From positions 1 to 14,627 of the forward strand of contig JABWCP010000045.1 in the NCBI GenBank assembly GCA_013360215.1: 14,627 nt of DNA, read 5' to 3'. Each line of letters begins with the position of its first letter. Position 1 is the first letter of the stretch. A program made the position numbers and the translations under genes. The notes under the pieces were generated by a model. That model was not told the DNA's origin and ran no database searches. It worked only from the letters and a program-made list of their open reading frames with translations. This document shows positions 1 to 7,975 of the stretch, one piece after another. Origin of the DNA: a bacterium (lineage in GTDB: Bacteria; CLD3; SB21).

Positions 1-1
1 A

Positions 2-337
2 AAAAATATTACCGTAAAGTTTGAAAGTACCGGGATGGATGAAGCCATCACGCTGCCGGTACTGGTGAAGCAGAATGTGTATCTGATCTTTAAAGAAGCG
101 GTGAATAACATATATAAGTACGCCGACGCAACGGCGGTGGTGATACGGCTGACACTCAAAGATAAGCAGATCCATCTGGAGGTGGAGGATAATGGCGGAG
201 GTTTCACAGGCGGTGTTACGATGGGCGGAAACGGGATGAAGAACATGAGAATGCGTGCCGAATCTTTAGGCGGTAAGTTTGACGTCAAATCCGGCCAAGG
301 CGTGACGATTCGGATTGTGATACCAATACGGGATTGA
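2..337 (+). CDS. Sensor histidine kinase, C-terminal ATPase domain (5' end cut by window)
   Basis: This is the C-terminal HATPase domain of a two-component sensor kinase; the frame is open to the left edge, so the sensor and dimerisation regions lie outside the window. Visible kinase boxes are the N box (FKEAVNNIYKYADA), the G1 box (DNGGGF), the G2 box (GNGMKNM) and a terminal G-Q-G-V segment. The FKEAVNN...GNGMKNMRMRAE pattern is that of the NarX/DegS/LiaS kinase group (HisKA_3 type), which pairs with LuxR-type regulators. The next gene, 28 nt downstream, encodes exactly such a regulator, so the two are probably one operon and a cognate pair. The signal cannot be inferred because the input domain is missing. 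Family assignment is firm; the group assignment is from motif recognition. Confidence 0.93.
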   Translation, partial: KNITVKFESTGMDEAITLPVLVKQNVYLIFKEAVNNIYKYADATAVVIRLTLKDKQIHLEVEDNGGGFTGGVTMGGNGMKNMRMRAESLGGKFDVKSGQGVTIRIVIPIRD

Positions 338-365
338 TTATCAATAAGCATAGGAGTATAATAGT

Positions 366-1013
366 GTGATTAGTGAAAGAGAAATGCCCATGATTTGCGT
401 TTCAATCGTCGAAGACGATAACGATATTCGCAATGGTATTACCAAATACCTGAGCAGCCAACCCGGGTTTAAGGTATTATCATCCGATCCGACGGCAGAA
501 CTTTTTTTGGCCCGTATGGAAGAAGGGCCGCGCCCGGATATCGTATTGATGGATATTCAATTGCCGGGCATGAGCGGCATAGATGGTATTCGCATACTAA
601 AGCGTAAGTGGCCGCAGGTAGATATCGCGATGCTTACCGTGTATCATGACGAAGAAAAAATTTTTCAATCTTTATGCGCGGGTGCTTCCGGTTATCTTTT
701 GAAAAATACACCCTTGGTTGAGTTGCGGGATGCTTTGACCGAACTGAACGCCGGCGGTGCGCCGATGTCGCCGCAAATCGCACGTAAAGTGATTCAGTAT
801 TTCAGTCCCAAACCCAAAGAAGATGACGTATTGACGGCTAAAGAGCGTCAGGTAGTCCAGGGTTTGGTGGACGGACTCAGTTATAAACTGATTGCCGCAC
901 AGATGAATGTGTCTATTGATGCTATCCGTTTCCACATCAAAAATATCTACAAAAAACTGCACGTCAACTCCAAAGGCGAGCTCGTCTCCAAGTTTATTCG
1001 CGGACAGATTTGA
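366..1013 (+). CDS. NarL/FixJ-type response regulator (receiver + LuxR HTH)
   Basis: Cytoplasmic DNA-binding response regulator, 215 residues from a GTG start. The receiver domain has the acidic pocket (E16-D17-D18), the phospho-acceptor D63 in LMDIQLPGMSG, T91 and K113 (LLKNT). A LuxR-type helix-turn-helix fills about residues 154-212 (LTAKERQVVQGLVDG ... DAIRFHIKNIYKKLHV). All key receiver residues are present, so it should be phosphorylated by a kinase, most likely the one just upstream. The GTG at 366 is favoured because AGGAG at 352-356 sits 9 nt before it; ATG codons at 384 and 390 also agree with the family and would remove a short N-terminal tail. Target genes are unknown; a perfect inverted repeat at 1242-1259 is a possible site, but that is speculation. 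Confidence 0.95.
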   Translation: MISEREMPMICVSIVEDDNDIRNGITKYLSSQPGFKVLSSDPTAELFLARMEEGPRPDIVLMDIQLPGMSGIDGIRILKRKWPQVDIAMLTVYHDEEKIFQSLCAGASGYLLKNTPLVELRDALTELNAGGAPMSPQIARKVIQYFSPKPKEDDVLTAKERQVVQGLVDGLSYKLIAAQMNVSIDAIRFHIKNIYKKLHVNSKGELVSKFIRGQI

Positions 1014-1018
1014 TTATG

Positions 1019-1042
1019 AACACGATCATGTAGTGTTTTTTT
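1019..1042 (+). terminator. Weak candidate rho-independent terminator after the response regulator
   Basis: A 5-bp stem AACAC (1019-1023) / GTGTT (1033-1037) with a 9-nt loop runs straight into a T tract (1036-1042, seven T). The stem is AT-rich and short, so strength is doubtful. It starts 6 nt after the regulator's stop codon, the expected place for a transcription end. Confidence 0.35.
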
Positions 1043-1087
1043 ACTGCACGAAAGTATTTATTACCATAAATAACTCTCGTGTTCCAA

Positions 1088-1195
1088 GTGAAAAAATTCT
1101 TTCAATTCCTTTCTGTATCGGCCTTTCTCCACCTGTTTCTTTTAGTTATAGTTGGGGTTCTGATTTATATCCTCATTCTCAGTTTTACCGGCTAA
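1088..1195 (+). CDS. Candidate 35-residue single-span membrane peptide ending SFTG
   Basis: A short reading frame from GTG (1088) to TAA (1193-1195). It begins with a basic start (K2, K3) followed by about 25 consecutive hydrophobic or small residues (from about F13 to L31), then ends S-F-T-G. This is the layout of a one-helix inner-membrane peptide with the N-terminus inside. An in-frame GTG at 1079 could extend it by three residues; the frame is closed by a stop at 1067-1069. No clear Shine-Dalgarno is seen. It is listed because a second tiny membrane frame at 7976-8077 has the same ending, with nearly the same last 15 bases (AGTTTTACCGG-N-TAA). I do not recognise the family. Accessory subunits of membrane complexes are often this size, but no function can be assigned, and this may be a chance frame. 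Confidence 0.45.
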   Translation: MKKFFQFLSVSAFLHLFLLVIVGVLIYILILSFTG

Positions 1196-1339
1196 CATAA
1201 AACCAAGGCACTACATTCAAATACGGTATCGTTTGCGGGAGGCTACATTCAGATGTAGCACTAATGGGTTGTTTTTCTTTTTATCCTATCGTGTACGTGA
1301 TATCCAAAATCAGTTTCTACATAAAAAAGGTTCATCATT
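1196..1339. promoter_or_regulatory. Upstream region of the lipoprotein-protease pair with a perfect 7-4-7 inverted repeat
   Basis: This is the rest of the 326-nt gap between the response regulator and the lipoprotein gene. It contains a perfect inverted repeat, GCTACAT-tcag-ATGTAGC, at 1242-1259. The core CTACATTCA also occurs as a direct copy at 1211-1219, 32 bp before the copy at 1243-1251, about three helical turns. Either arrangement could be an operator; the palindrome could also form an RNA hairpin, but no T tract follows directly. It lies about 80 nt before the ATG at 1340, compatible with control of the 1340-6984 pair. I see no convincing -35/-10 pair. Confidence 0.35.
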
Positions 1340-1918
1340 ATGAAAATGATAGCATGGAGCATTTTGCTTTGTCTGATGACGGCTTGTAGCAGTGGTGGTG
1401 CTGGCAAAGAAGATTTATCAAAGGAAGCTCAACAAGCTTTCACTGAAGGAAATTACGAAGATGCGTTGGCAAGTTTCTTAAGTCTTGTCGAATCAGATCC
1501 TGTAACGGGTTATACCGGTGCGGGTTGGAGCGCGGTGAGGTTGCATGACTACGCGAATGCCAATGTTTATTTCCAGACAATTGCGGCCGCCAAAGATGCC
1601 GATGCCTATGCCGGCTGGAGCCTCACGGGGTGGGCGCTGTCGGATTTTAATTCCGCGATACAGCGTGCGGATACCGTGCTTTCCAAGGACGCTGATTTTG
1701 TGCTAACGTTGGATGACGGGGTTACGGCAGCGGATCTGGTATTGGTTCAGGCATTGTGTTATTATGAAAATAATAATTTTTCTATGACGCTTCAAAAAAT
1801 AAAATTGATAGACAGCGGGTTCAATGCCGACCTCAATGGCTCAGATATTGCACAGGTATTGGCGGTTAAGCTGGAGCAGTTATCCGCTCTATTTTCAAAA
1901 ACGGTGGCGAAAGGGTAA
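1340..1918 (+). CDS. Small TPR-like lipoprotein
   Basis: A 192-residue predicted lipoprotein. The N-terminus is a short signal peptide with a lipobox (M13-T14-A15-C16), so C16 would be lipidated and the protein anchored in the inner or outer membrane facing the periplasm or outside. Residues about 26-55 form a clear tetratricopeptide-like unit (EAQQAFTEGNYEDALASF...), followed by two related helical repeats sharing GWS and D-[YF]-x-x-A signatures (about residues 58-82 and 88-118). TPR units mediate protein-protein contacts. The start is supported by AAAAGG ending at 1330, 9 nt before the ATG. The stop is only 5 nt before the protease start, so the two are almost certainly co-transcribed. A role as partner, chaperone or surface tether for the protease is inference; no named family is recognised. 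Confidence 0.85.
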   Translation: MKMIAWSILLCLMTACSSGGAGKEDLSKEAQQAFTEGNYEDALASFLSLVESDPVTGYTGAGWSAVRLHDYANANVYFQTIAAAKDADAYAGWSLTGWALSDFNSAIQRADTVLSKDADFVLTLDDGVTAADLVLVQALCYYENNNFSMTLQKIKLIDSGFNADLNGSDIAQVLAVKLEQLSALFSKTVAKG

Positions 1919-1923
1919 TAATC

Positions 1924-4900
1924 ATGAATTTTTTTACAATACATAAGCACAATACAACACGTATAATAATCTCGAGCGCGTTGATTTTATTTTTCGCTTC
2001 GACGCTACATGCACAGAGCCGGGTTTCTTTTTTGACAGGGGAATTCGAAAAAAGTAGTCGTGAGAGCAACGAAGCCTTTCTGCGCCGTACCCTAAGAGCG
2101 GCGGAGGAAATATCATTCAAGAGGTTGAGCCGTGAAACAGACCGCTACGGTAAAACGCACGAGAGCTTCCAAATGATGTACCGTTCGATCCCCGTGGAAG
2201 ATGCTATCATCAAAGTGCACTCCGACCACCGGGGTATCTATGCCGTCACCGGCGAAACAGATTTACCGGCACACATTGCGATTACACCTAAAGTAGAAGA
2301 AGTACAAGCGCTATCCAAAGCGACAGGAAATATCGGTGCGCAAGCGTACAAATGGCAGGATGCACATGAAGAAAAAATATTAAAAGAAGTTACCGATAAT
2401 CCTCAGGCGAGCTTCTATCCTAAGGCCGAAACAGTTGTCGTCAATATCGCTAAAGAAGGTGAACGTCCGGATTTTCGCTTGGCGTACAAGTTTGATATTT
2501 ATGCGTCCAAACCGGTGAGCCGCGATTGGGTATACGTGGATGCATCCTCGGGCGAAGTGGTTCGAAAAATAAATCGGATATATCATGGAACAGCTACTGG
2601 TACCGCGGCTACGCGGTATGCAGGAACACGCACGATCAAAACCGATTCGATCGCACCCAATCAGTTCCGCCTCAAAGATATGACCCGCGGCAATGGTGTT
2701 ATTACCTACAATCTCAATCACAGTGTCAATGATGCGGACTCGACACATTTCGTGGATAACGACAATCAATGGACCGCCGCTGAATACCATAACGGTAACT
2801 CGGACGATGGCGCACTTGATGCGCACTGGGGAGCCGGAGTAGTATATGATTACTGGAAAAATGTGCATAACCAAAACAGTTGGGATGGTAACAACGCCCC
2901 AATGATCAACTTTGTTCATTACAATACTAATTACCCAAACGCTTTTTGGGACGGTTACTCCGTGCACTACGGGCAGTATCAATCTGTAAATCCGTGGACA
3001 GAATTGGATGTCGTCGGGCACGAATTTGGGCACGGCCTTATGTTTGGGCTATCCAATCTGAATTATTCAGGAGAAGGGAAAGCGCTGCATGAAGGATGTG
3101 CTGATATTTGGGGGGCTCTGGTTGATAACTACGGTAATCAACAATTTGGCATGAACCGCGACGTGTGGGTATTCTCTGAATCTATTGCCTCATCGAGAGA
3201 TTTCAATTTTTTGATGACTTATAAATCCATTGATTGGGATTTTTCGACGGGTGCTACGGGGCATATCAATGGTCAGGTAGCGCGGTATTGGTTTTACCTA
3301 TTAGTCAATGGAGGTTCCGGTGCGAATAAATTTGGAATAAATTATAATATAACACCGATAGGAATCTCAGAAGCAGAAAAAATATTTTATCAGGCGTTCA
3401 AACAATATGTGACGCCCAATTCCAATTTTTCTGATTTCAGACAAGCGACCGAACTTGCTGCTCAGGATGTCAATTCTGCACATGTGGCTACGGTCAAAGC
3501 CGCATGGGATGCCGTGGGCGTGCCCGGCGTAGTGGGGGCTACTATAGGCTGTATGCCATCCGGCACACAGCAAGGTAATATTCAGATTGATTATGTCTCT
3601 ATCAGCAATAAAGGCGAATTCCCGGTCAATCCGGGATGGTCTTCGGGTGGATACATCAAGAAGAACTATGTATTCAATTTGATCCTCGGTAAAAAAGTGA
3701 AAATGATGATTTCTTATCCTGACGCCACGGCAAAACATTATGCGATGTGGATGGATATAGATCGCGACGGTCAATTTGAGGAACCTTCCGAACGACTAGC
3801 CGGAGGAACTGTATCGGCCTCTTCATCGGCCGATTCGATTCAGTTACCAATATTGCTTGGTGGTTCATCGTCCTATGGTACTGTGCCGGTTCGATTAGCC
3901 GTTAGCGCCAATCCAATCGCAGGCGCTTGCGACGATGTCGTCGGCGAGGTGGAAGACTTTACTGCGTATTTGAGTCCACCGCAGGTGATTGACGGCTATC
4001 AACTTAATATCGGTGCTAATGCGGATTCTGAACTTATCGGAAAATTTAAAATAGGTTCGCTTGAGAGCCCGGTATTGTTTTATCCAAGCGATGGCTTTAA
4101 GAATCTTGCAGGATCAAATCTCTTAAACGATGCCGGATACACTTTATGGGCATTTGCCGGAGAGTCCTATTCTGTGAATTTTTCTGTTTTTAGATTTTCA
4201 GAGTCTGCTATTCTGGCTTCCTATATAGAACATTTTAGCGTATGGATAGATTTTGATGCCAATAAAGTATTTGACGCCGATGAATTAGTTTTTCAGGGAA
4301 GCGGACAGGATTCAGCCGTTGGTTACATAAAAATACCTGCGTTTATAACGCCCGCTGATTCGAGGATGCGTGTCCTCATGAGTCGCGGTACGCCTGTCAT
4401 GGATCCTTACGTTACACCGGATTATGGTGAAGTTGCTGATTATAATGTTCGTTTTTTTGCAAATCCGCTAACAGCCGATGGATACAAAGCGCCGCGTGGA
4501 AATTGTTGGCATACTTATGTTACACTGCCCGAATATTTGATAACGGATTCAATTACTATCGGCTCATTGACCATGCAAACAGGTCGCATAAAGGACGGTG
4601 GATATCATGATCTCATGGCAGCCTCCACACTAACGGTTCCTTTGAATTCAACGCAAGCCTCTGTGCGTTTGACGCCATTCATAGATCCCAATTTGCAAGC
4701 CGTAGACTCGGTGCATTATAATATTTGGGTGGATTACAATGGCGATAAAGATTTTAATGATGCCGGTGAGCATGCATTTTATCACTACGGGAGATCCAAA
4801 GCCAACGGGGTTTTAACGATACCCGTCGGTCTTGCAGCTGGCTTAAGTACACGTATGCGCCTCAGTATAAGTTATTTCCAAAATCATGTTAATGCGGATT

Positions 4901-6984
4901 CTCTGGTTGCGTTTGGTCAGATCATGGATTTAGGTTTTGCGATTCAGGCACCGTTCACACGCTCAACACCTTTGGTTAATATTAATCTCAATGAGGATTT
5001 TGGAACAGCGACGGCGGTGATTCTAAAAAATGGTCTCTCAGGAAATACCACGGGACTTTCTTTTAATGCGTCAGCTTTATCCGGAGGCGTCACCGTCAAT
5101 CGGAGCGTGGACACCATTCGTATCGCGAGCGTAGCCGATTTTAACGGTCAAGTCAAAATCGCGATGACAACTTCGGACGGTAGCTATACACTGTACGACA
5201 CGATCACCGTCACCGTCAACCCCGTCAATGATGCGCCGTATGTTAGCGCGGGTGTTCGTGATACAATGCTTAACGAGGACGTACCGAAAACTTTTCTGAT
5301 GCGCATGAGTGATCATTTTTCGGATGTGGATCAGGATGCGCTTACGATTCAATCGAATGTGTTGTCGGGTAGCGCGCAGATCACAGTAAGCGATGATTCT
5401 CTGTATATTGAACCGGCGATAAATTTCAACGGAGATGTGGTCGTCGAACTTATGGCGTCGGATGGCGATTTGTCCGTATCGGATACGTTTATTGTGCAAG
5501 TGACTCCCATACAAGACGCCCCGTATCGTGTGACAGCGTTGCGCGATACGTCATTTAATGAAGATGTGAGTAATCAGTTGGTTACTAAACTCACATCATA
5601 TTTTTCCGATCCGGATAATGATCTTCTGACGTACAACGTACTGATAGTATCCGGTATCGTATCGGCACGTATAGGTCAGGACTCTCTGTACATCACTGCA
5701 CAAGCCGATGCTACGGGTCCAAGCTCACTGCGCATTTCGGCCACAGACGGAAATACATCCGTGTATGACACGATCACCGTCACGGTGACGCCCGTCAATG
5801 ATGCACCGCTATTAGCCTTAGCTTTGCGTGATACGACATTGTCACAGACTTTTACGCGGGCGTTTATTGAAAAGCTGACCGATAATTTTACCGACGTGGA
5901 TAATGGCACGCTACAGTATTCGGTTACATCGCTGACGAGCGGGCTGACCGCTTCGCTGGGCAATGACTCGATCTATGTTACCGGTTCTAATCTGGCTACC
6001 GGCACGGCTAAAATCGCCGTACAAGCCAGTGACGGATCATTAACGGCTAACGACACATTACAGATAACGATCATCGACGTGACTGCACCATCGGGTTTTG
6101 TTGCAGCATTGGCATCACCATTGCTTCCGCGCGTTCGCTTTACGGTCGGCGGTAATGAAATATTGAATAGCGCCGCATTAACGGTCAATAATGCGTCGGT
6201 CACGCTTACCAAGCGGGACAGCAAACGTTATTCCGGTCAATACGATCTCACGACGCTGCCGACGTCACTCACCGTGGTTGGCACGGTCACGGATTTGGGT
6301 AATAACGTGAGTCCGGCGATCAATCGTACGATTCAGGTGAGCACGCTCAGCAAACCGCTGGCGATCCATGGTTTCGAACTCGCACGGGTTTCAGGGGCAA
6401 AAGAGAGTATCGTACTGGTAAGCGAAGAAGAAATCGGCATGAATAAATCAGATGCGACAATGCAAGCCGTGACGATCAGTTTTGATGAAACGATGACGAT
6501 TCGTCTGTCCGCGCCTGTACAACATCGGGACAAAGGCCGGTATCGCATCGTGCGGTGGACGGATGAAGAAAAATATCCCGACTATTCGATGATTTCCGTC
6601 TGGCAGGAATGCACGATGCAATACAAAGCTGGCGTGGTCATAACGACGATAGAAAAGTCCGGCACGTATGCGTTGGTCTACGATTCCGAAGCCGAGGTAT
6701 TGCCGACGGAGTTTGTGCTCAATCAAAATTATCCCAACCCGTTTAACCCGACGACGACGATTCGTTACGATATTGCGGTGTCAGGGCAAGTGTCGCTTAT
6801 CGTCTATAATCTGCTCGGGCAAAAGGTGCGTACGCTGATCAATGGTTATGCGCCGCAAGGAACGTATCGTTTGCAATGGGATGGTAATAATGATATGGGC
6901 CAACGCGTTTCATCCGGTGTGTATCTTTACCGCCTGGAATCCGGAGGAAAACGATTCACTAAGCGTATGATGTTCTTGAAATAG
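1924..6984 (+). CDS. Giant secreted thermolysin-like (M4) metalloprotease with GEVED, cadherin-like and T9SS sorting domains
   Basis: A 1686-residue secreted zinc protease. Order of parts: Sec signal peptide (about 1-31, ending LHAQ); FTP/PepSY-type propeptide (about 45-230), which in this family keeps the enzyme inactive until removed; M4 catalytic domain (about 230-535) with zinc site H366-E367-F-G-H370 and third ligand E390 in HEGCADIWG. The H366 to E390 distance of 24 equals that of thermolysin (H142/E166). H447 in GHIN matches the thermolysin catalytic histidine. Three GEVED-type repeats follow, about 160 residues apart (motif positions near 674, 835 and 998), each with a WxDxDxDGxF-like acidic strand. 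Then come about four cadherin-like repeats of about 95 residues (1015-1385) marked by NED and VNDAP, an Ig-like segment, and a type A T9SS sorting domain (about 1597-1686). It is probably exported through the outer membrane and released or surface-attached. GAAAGGG at 1909-1915 supports the start. Confidence 0.95.
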   Translation: MNFFTIHKHNTTRIIISSALILFFASTLHAQSRVSFLTGEFEKSSRESNEAFLRRTLRAAEEISFKRLSRETDRYGKTHESFQMMYRSIPVEDAIIKVHSDHRGIYAVTGETDLPAHIAITPKVEEVQALSKATGNIGAQAYKWQDAHEEKILKEVTDNPQASFYPKAETVVVNIAKEGERPDFRLAYKFDIYASKPVSRDWVYVDASSGEVVRKINRIYHGTATGTAATRYAGTRTIKTDSIAPNQFRLKDMTRGNGVITYNLNHSVNDADSTHFVDNDNQWTAAEYHNGNSDDGALDAHWGAGVVYDYWKNVHNQNSWDGNNAPMINFVHYNTNYPNAFWDGYSVHYGQYQSVNPWTELDVVGHEFGHGLMFGLSNLNYSGEGKALHEGCADIWGALVDNYGNQQFGMNRDVWVFSESIASSRDFNFLMTYKSIDWDFSTGATGHINGQVARYWFYLLVNGGSGANKFGINYNITPIGISEAEKIFYQAFKQYVTPNSNFSDFRQATELAAQDVNSAHVATVKAAWDAVGVPGVVGATIGCMPSGTQQGNIQIDYVSISNKGEFPVNPGWSSGGYIKKNYVFNLILGKKVKMMISYPDATAKHYAMWMDIDRDGQFEEPSERLAGGTVSASSSADSIQLPILLGGSSSYGTVPVRLAVSANPIAGACDDVVGEVEDFTAYLSPPQVIDGYQLNIGANADSELIGKFKIGSLESPVLFYPSDGFKNLAGSNLLNDAGYTLWAFAGESYSVNFSVFRFSESAILASYIEHFSVWIDFDANKVFDADELVFQGSGQDSAVGYIKIPAFITPADSRMRVLMSRGTPVMDPYVTPDYGEVADYNVRFFANPLTADGYKAPRGNCWHTYVTLPEYLITDSITIGSLTMQTGRIKDGGYHDLMAASTLTVPLNSTQASVRLTPFIDPNLQAVDSVHYNIWVDYNGDKDFNDAGEHAFYHYGRSKANGVLTIPVGLAAGLSTRMRLSISYFQNHVNADSLVAFGQIMDLGFAIQAPFTRSTPLVNINLNEDFGTATAVILKNGLSGNTTGLSFNASALSGGVTVNRSVDTIRIASVADFNGQVKIAMTTSDGSYTLYDTITVTVNPVNDAPYVSAGVRDTMLNEDVPKTFLMRMSDHFSDVDQDALTIQSNVLSGSAQITVSDDSLYIEPAINFNGDVVVELMASDGDLSVSDTFIVQVTPIQDAPYRVTALRDTSFNEDVSNQLVTKLTSYFSDPDNDLLTYNVLIVSGIVSARIGQDSLYITAQADATGPSSLRISATDGNTSVYDTITVTVTPVNDAPLLALALRDTTLSQTFTRAFIEKLTDNFTDVDNGTLQYSVTSLTSGLTASLGNDSIYVTGSNLATGTAKIAVQASDGSLTANDTLQITIIDVTAPSGFVAALASPLLPRVRFTVGGNEILNSAALTVNNASVTLTKRDSKRYSGQYDLTTLPTSLTVVGTVTDLGNNVSPAINRTIQVSTLSKPLAIHGFELARVSGAKESIVLVSEEEIGMNKSDATMQAVTISFDETMTIRLSAPVQHRDKGRYRIVRWTDEEKYPDYSMISVWQECTMQYKAGVVITTIEKSGTYALVYDSEAEVLPTEFVLNQNYPNPFNPTTTIRYDIAVSGQVSLIVYNLLGQKVRTLINGYAPQGTYRLQWDGNNDMGQRVSSGVYLYRLESGGKRFTKRMMFLK

Positions 6985-7073
6985 TGAATGTTTAGTACGG
7001 TTCACGTTTGAAGGCATGAGGTTTCCTGTAAAAAACCTTTGGATTCAGATGGTTTATAAAAAGCAGAGGAAAA

Positions 7074-7763
7074 ATGAAGTGGTTTAAGAGATTAGTGTTT
7101 TTGAGTATGGTGTTATTTTTCGGATTATCACTGCAAGCGCAAGAGGATGGGGAAAGCAACGATGCCGGACATCCTAAAACAAAATTCGGAATCGGTATTT
7201 CGATTGGAACGAATACGCACCGGTTTGGTGATGATGAAGATTACAAATTCTACAAAACCGGGGCGGTTATGGGTATTTATGTGCCCATTAATATCAATGG
7301 CAAGTGGCGCATGGAACCGGAAGTAAGTTTTAATACGATGTCCGGTAAAATAAATAGTGAAGAAGGAATTTATTCTTATTCATCCAGCTCGACGTTGAAA
7401 ATATCACGATATGGCGTGGGTGTTCTTTACCGCAAAAAACGAGAACAGACAGAAACCTATCTTGGCGTACGCTTTGGTAAAGCCTTTGTAGAAGACAAAA
7501 GTAGCTCTTCGTACGAAGAACCTGGTTATGAGAATGCCCGTAGTGAAAAACGGAATAGATCCGACTTGTATCTCGGACCGGTGGCGGGTGGTGAATATTA
7601 TTTTTCTCCTTTTTTTAGTATTGGCGGCGAAGCGCAGGTGATCTATACGAAAGTCGGTCGAACTTATGGTGATGAATACGAGGATGATGAAGACGGTAAT
7701 ATTGACTTCGATGTTCATGCGTGGGATACACGTGCTCATTTGTTTGTCCGATGGTATTTTTAA
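7074..7763 (+). CDS. Small outer-membrane beta-barrel protein
   Basis: A 229-residue protein with a Sec signal peptide (MKWFKR, then a hydrophobic core, ending LQAQ at about residue 23). The mature part alternates short beta-strand stretches (FGIGISIG, AVMGIYVPI, WRMEPEVSF, YGVGVLY, YLGVRFG, YLGPVAGGEYYF, IGGEAQVIY) with hydrophilic, acidic or Ser-rich loops, and ends in an aromatic strand, HLFVRWYF. That ending and strand rhythm are typical of eight-stranded outer-membrane barrels (the broad OMP_b-brl group). AGAGG at 7065-7069 lies close to the ATG. The gene is 89 nt after the protease and is followed by a terminator at 7832-7872, so it could end the same transcript or have its own promoter. 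Substrate or adhesive role is unknown. Confidence 0.85.
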   Translation: MKWFKRLVFLSMVLFFGLSLQAQEDGESNDAGHPKTKFGIGISIGTNTHRFGDDEDYKFYKTGAVMGIYVPININGKWRMEPEVSFNTMSGKINSEEGIYSYSSSSTLKISRYGVGVLYRKKREQTETYLGVRFGKAFVEDKSSSSYEEPGYENARSEKRNRSDLYLGPVAGGEYYFSPFFSIGGEAQVIYTKVGRTYGDEYEDDEDGNIDFDVHAWDTRAHLFVRWYF

Positions 7764-7831
7764 AGCATGGGATTATCGTGAACGGATTCTTTTTATTAAG
7801 AATAAATTAACCCACTCTCAATGAGAACCGG

Positions 7832-7872
7832 CGGCGTGAACGGGTAGTAACCTCAGTAACGCCGTTTTTTTT
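7832..7872 (+). terminator. Rho-independent terminator after the beta-barrel gene
   Basis: A GC-rich stem CGGCGT (7832-7837) / ACGCCG (7859-7864) with a 21-nt loop, followed at once by eight T (7865-7872). It lies about 70 nt after the stop of the barrel protein gene and points the same way. A small inner GGT/ACC pairing may shorten the loop. This is the best terminator in the window. Confidence 0.72.
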
Positions 7873-7975
7873 ATTACCGATGAAAAAACCACATTGTCAT
7901 GCAGTAGTGTTTCGAAAGGATTAACTCTAAATTATCAGAGCAAATTTTATGAAAATAGCAAAATAAGCAGGCAAC

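Noticed and set aside
1026-1078. Weak likeness between the regions upstream of the two micro-ORFs (TAGTGTTT, CGAAAG and TAACTCT in the same order at 1031-1078 and 7906-7927)
   Set aside because: Spacing between the blocks differs widely, and in the first copy TAGTGTTT is part of the candidate terminator; chance matches of this length are expected when two 100-bp AT-rich stretches are compared.
907-1200. Plus-strand frame of 97 codons overlapping the end of the response regulator
   Set aside because: Its first third is the regulator's HTH region read in another frame, and the remainder has low-complexity, Ser/Phe-rich translation. The hydrophobic frame at 1088-1195 in a different phase is the better candidate there.
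2380-3033. Long minus-strand open frame (217 codons) opposite the protease
   Set aside because: It lies fully inside a strongly supported coding gene with catalytic motifs on the plus strand; its translation has no recognisable domain.
7019-7038. Possible hairpin AGGTTT...AAACCT between the protease and the beta-barrel gene
   Set aside because: The stem is AT-rich with an 8-nt loop and only three T after it, so it is too weak to call a terminator.
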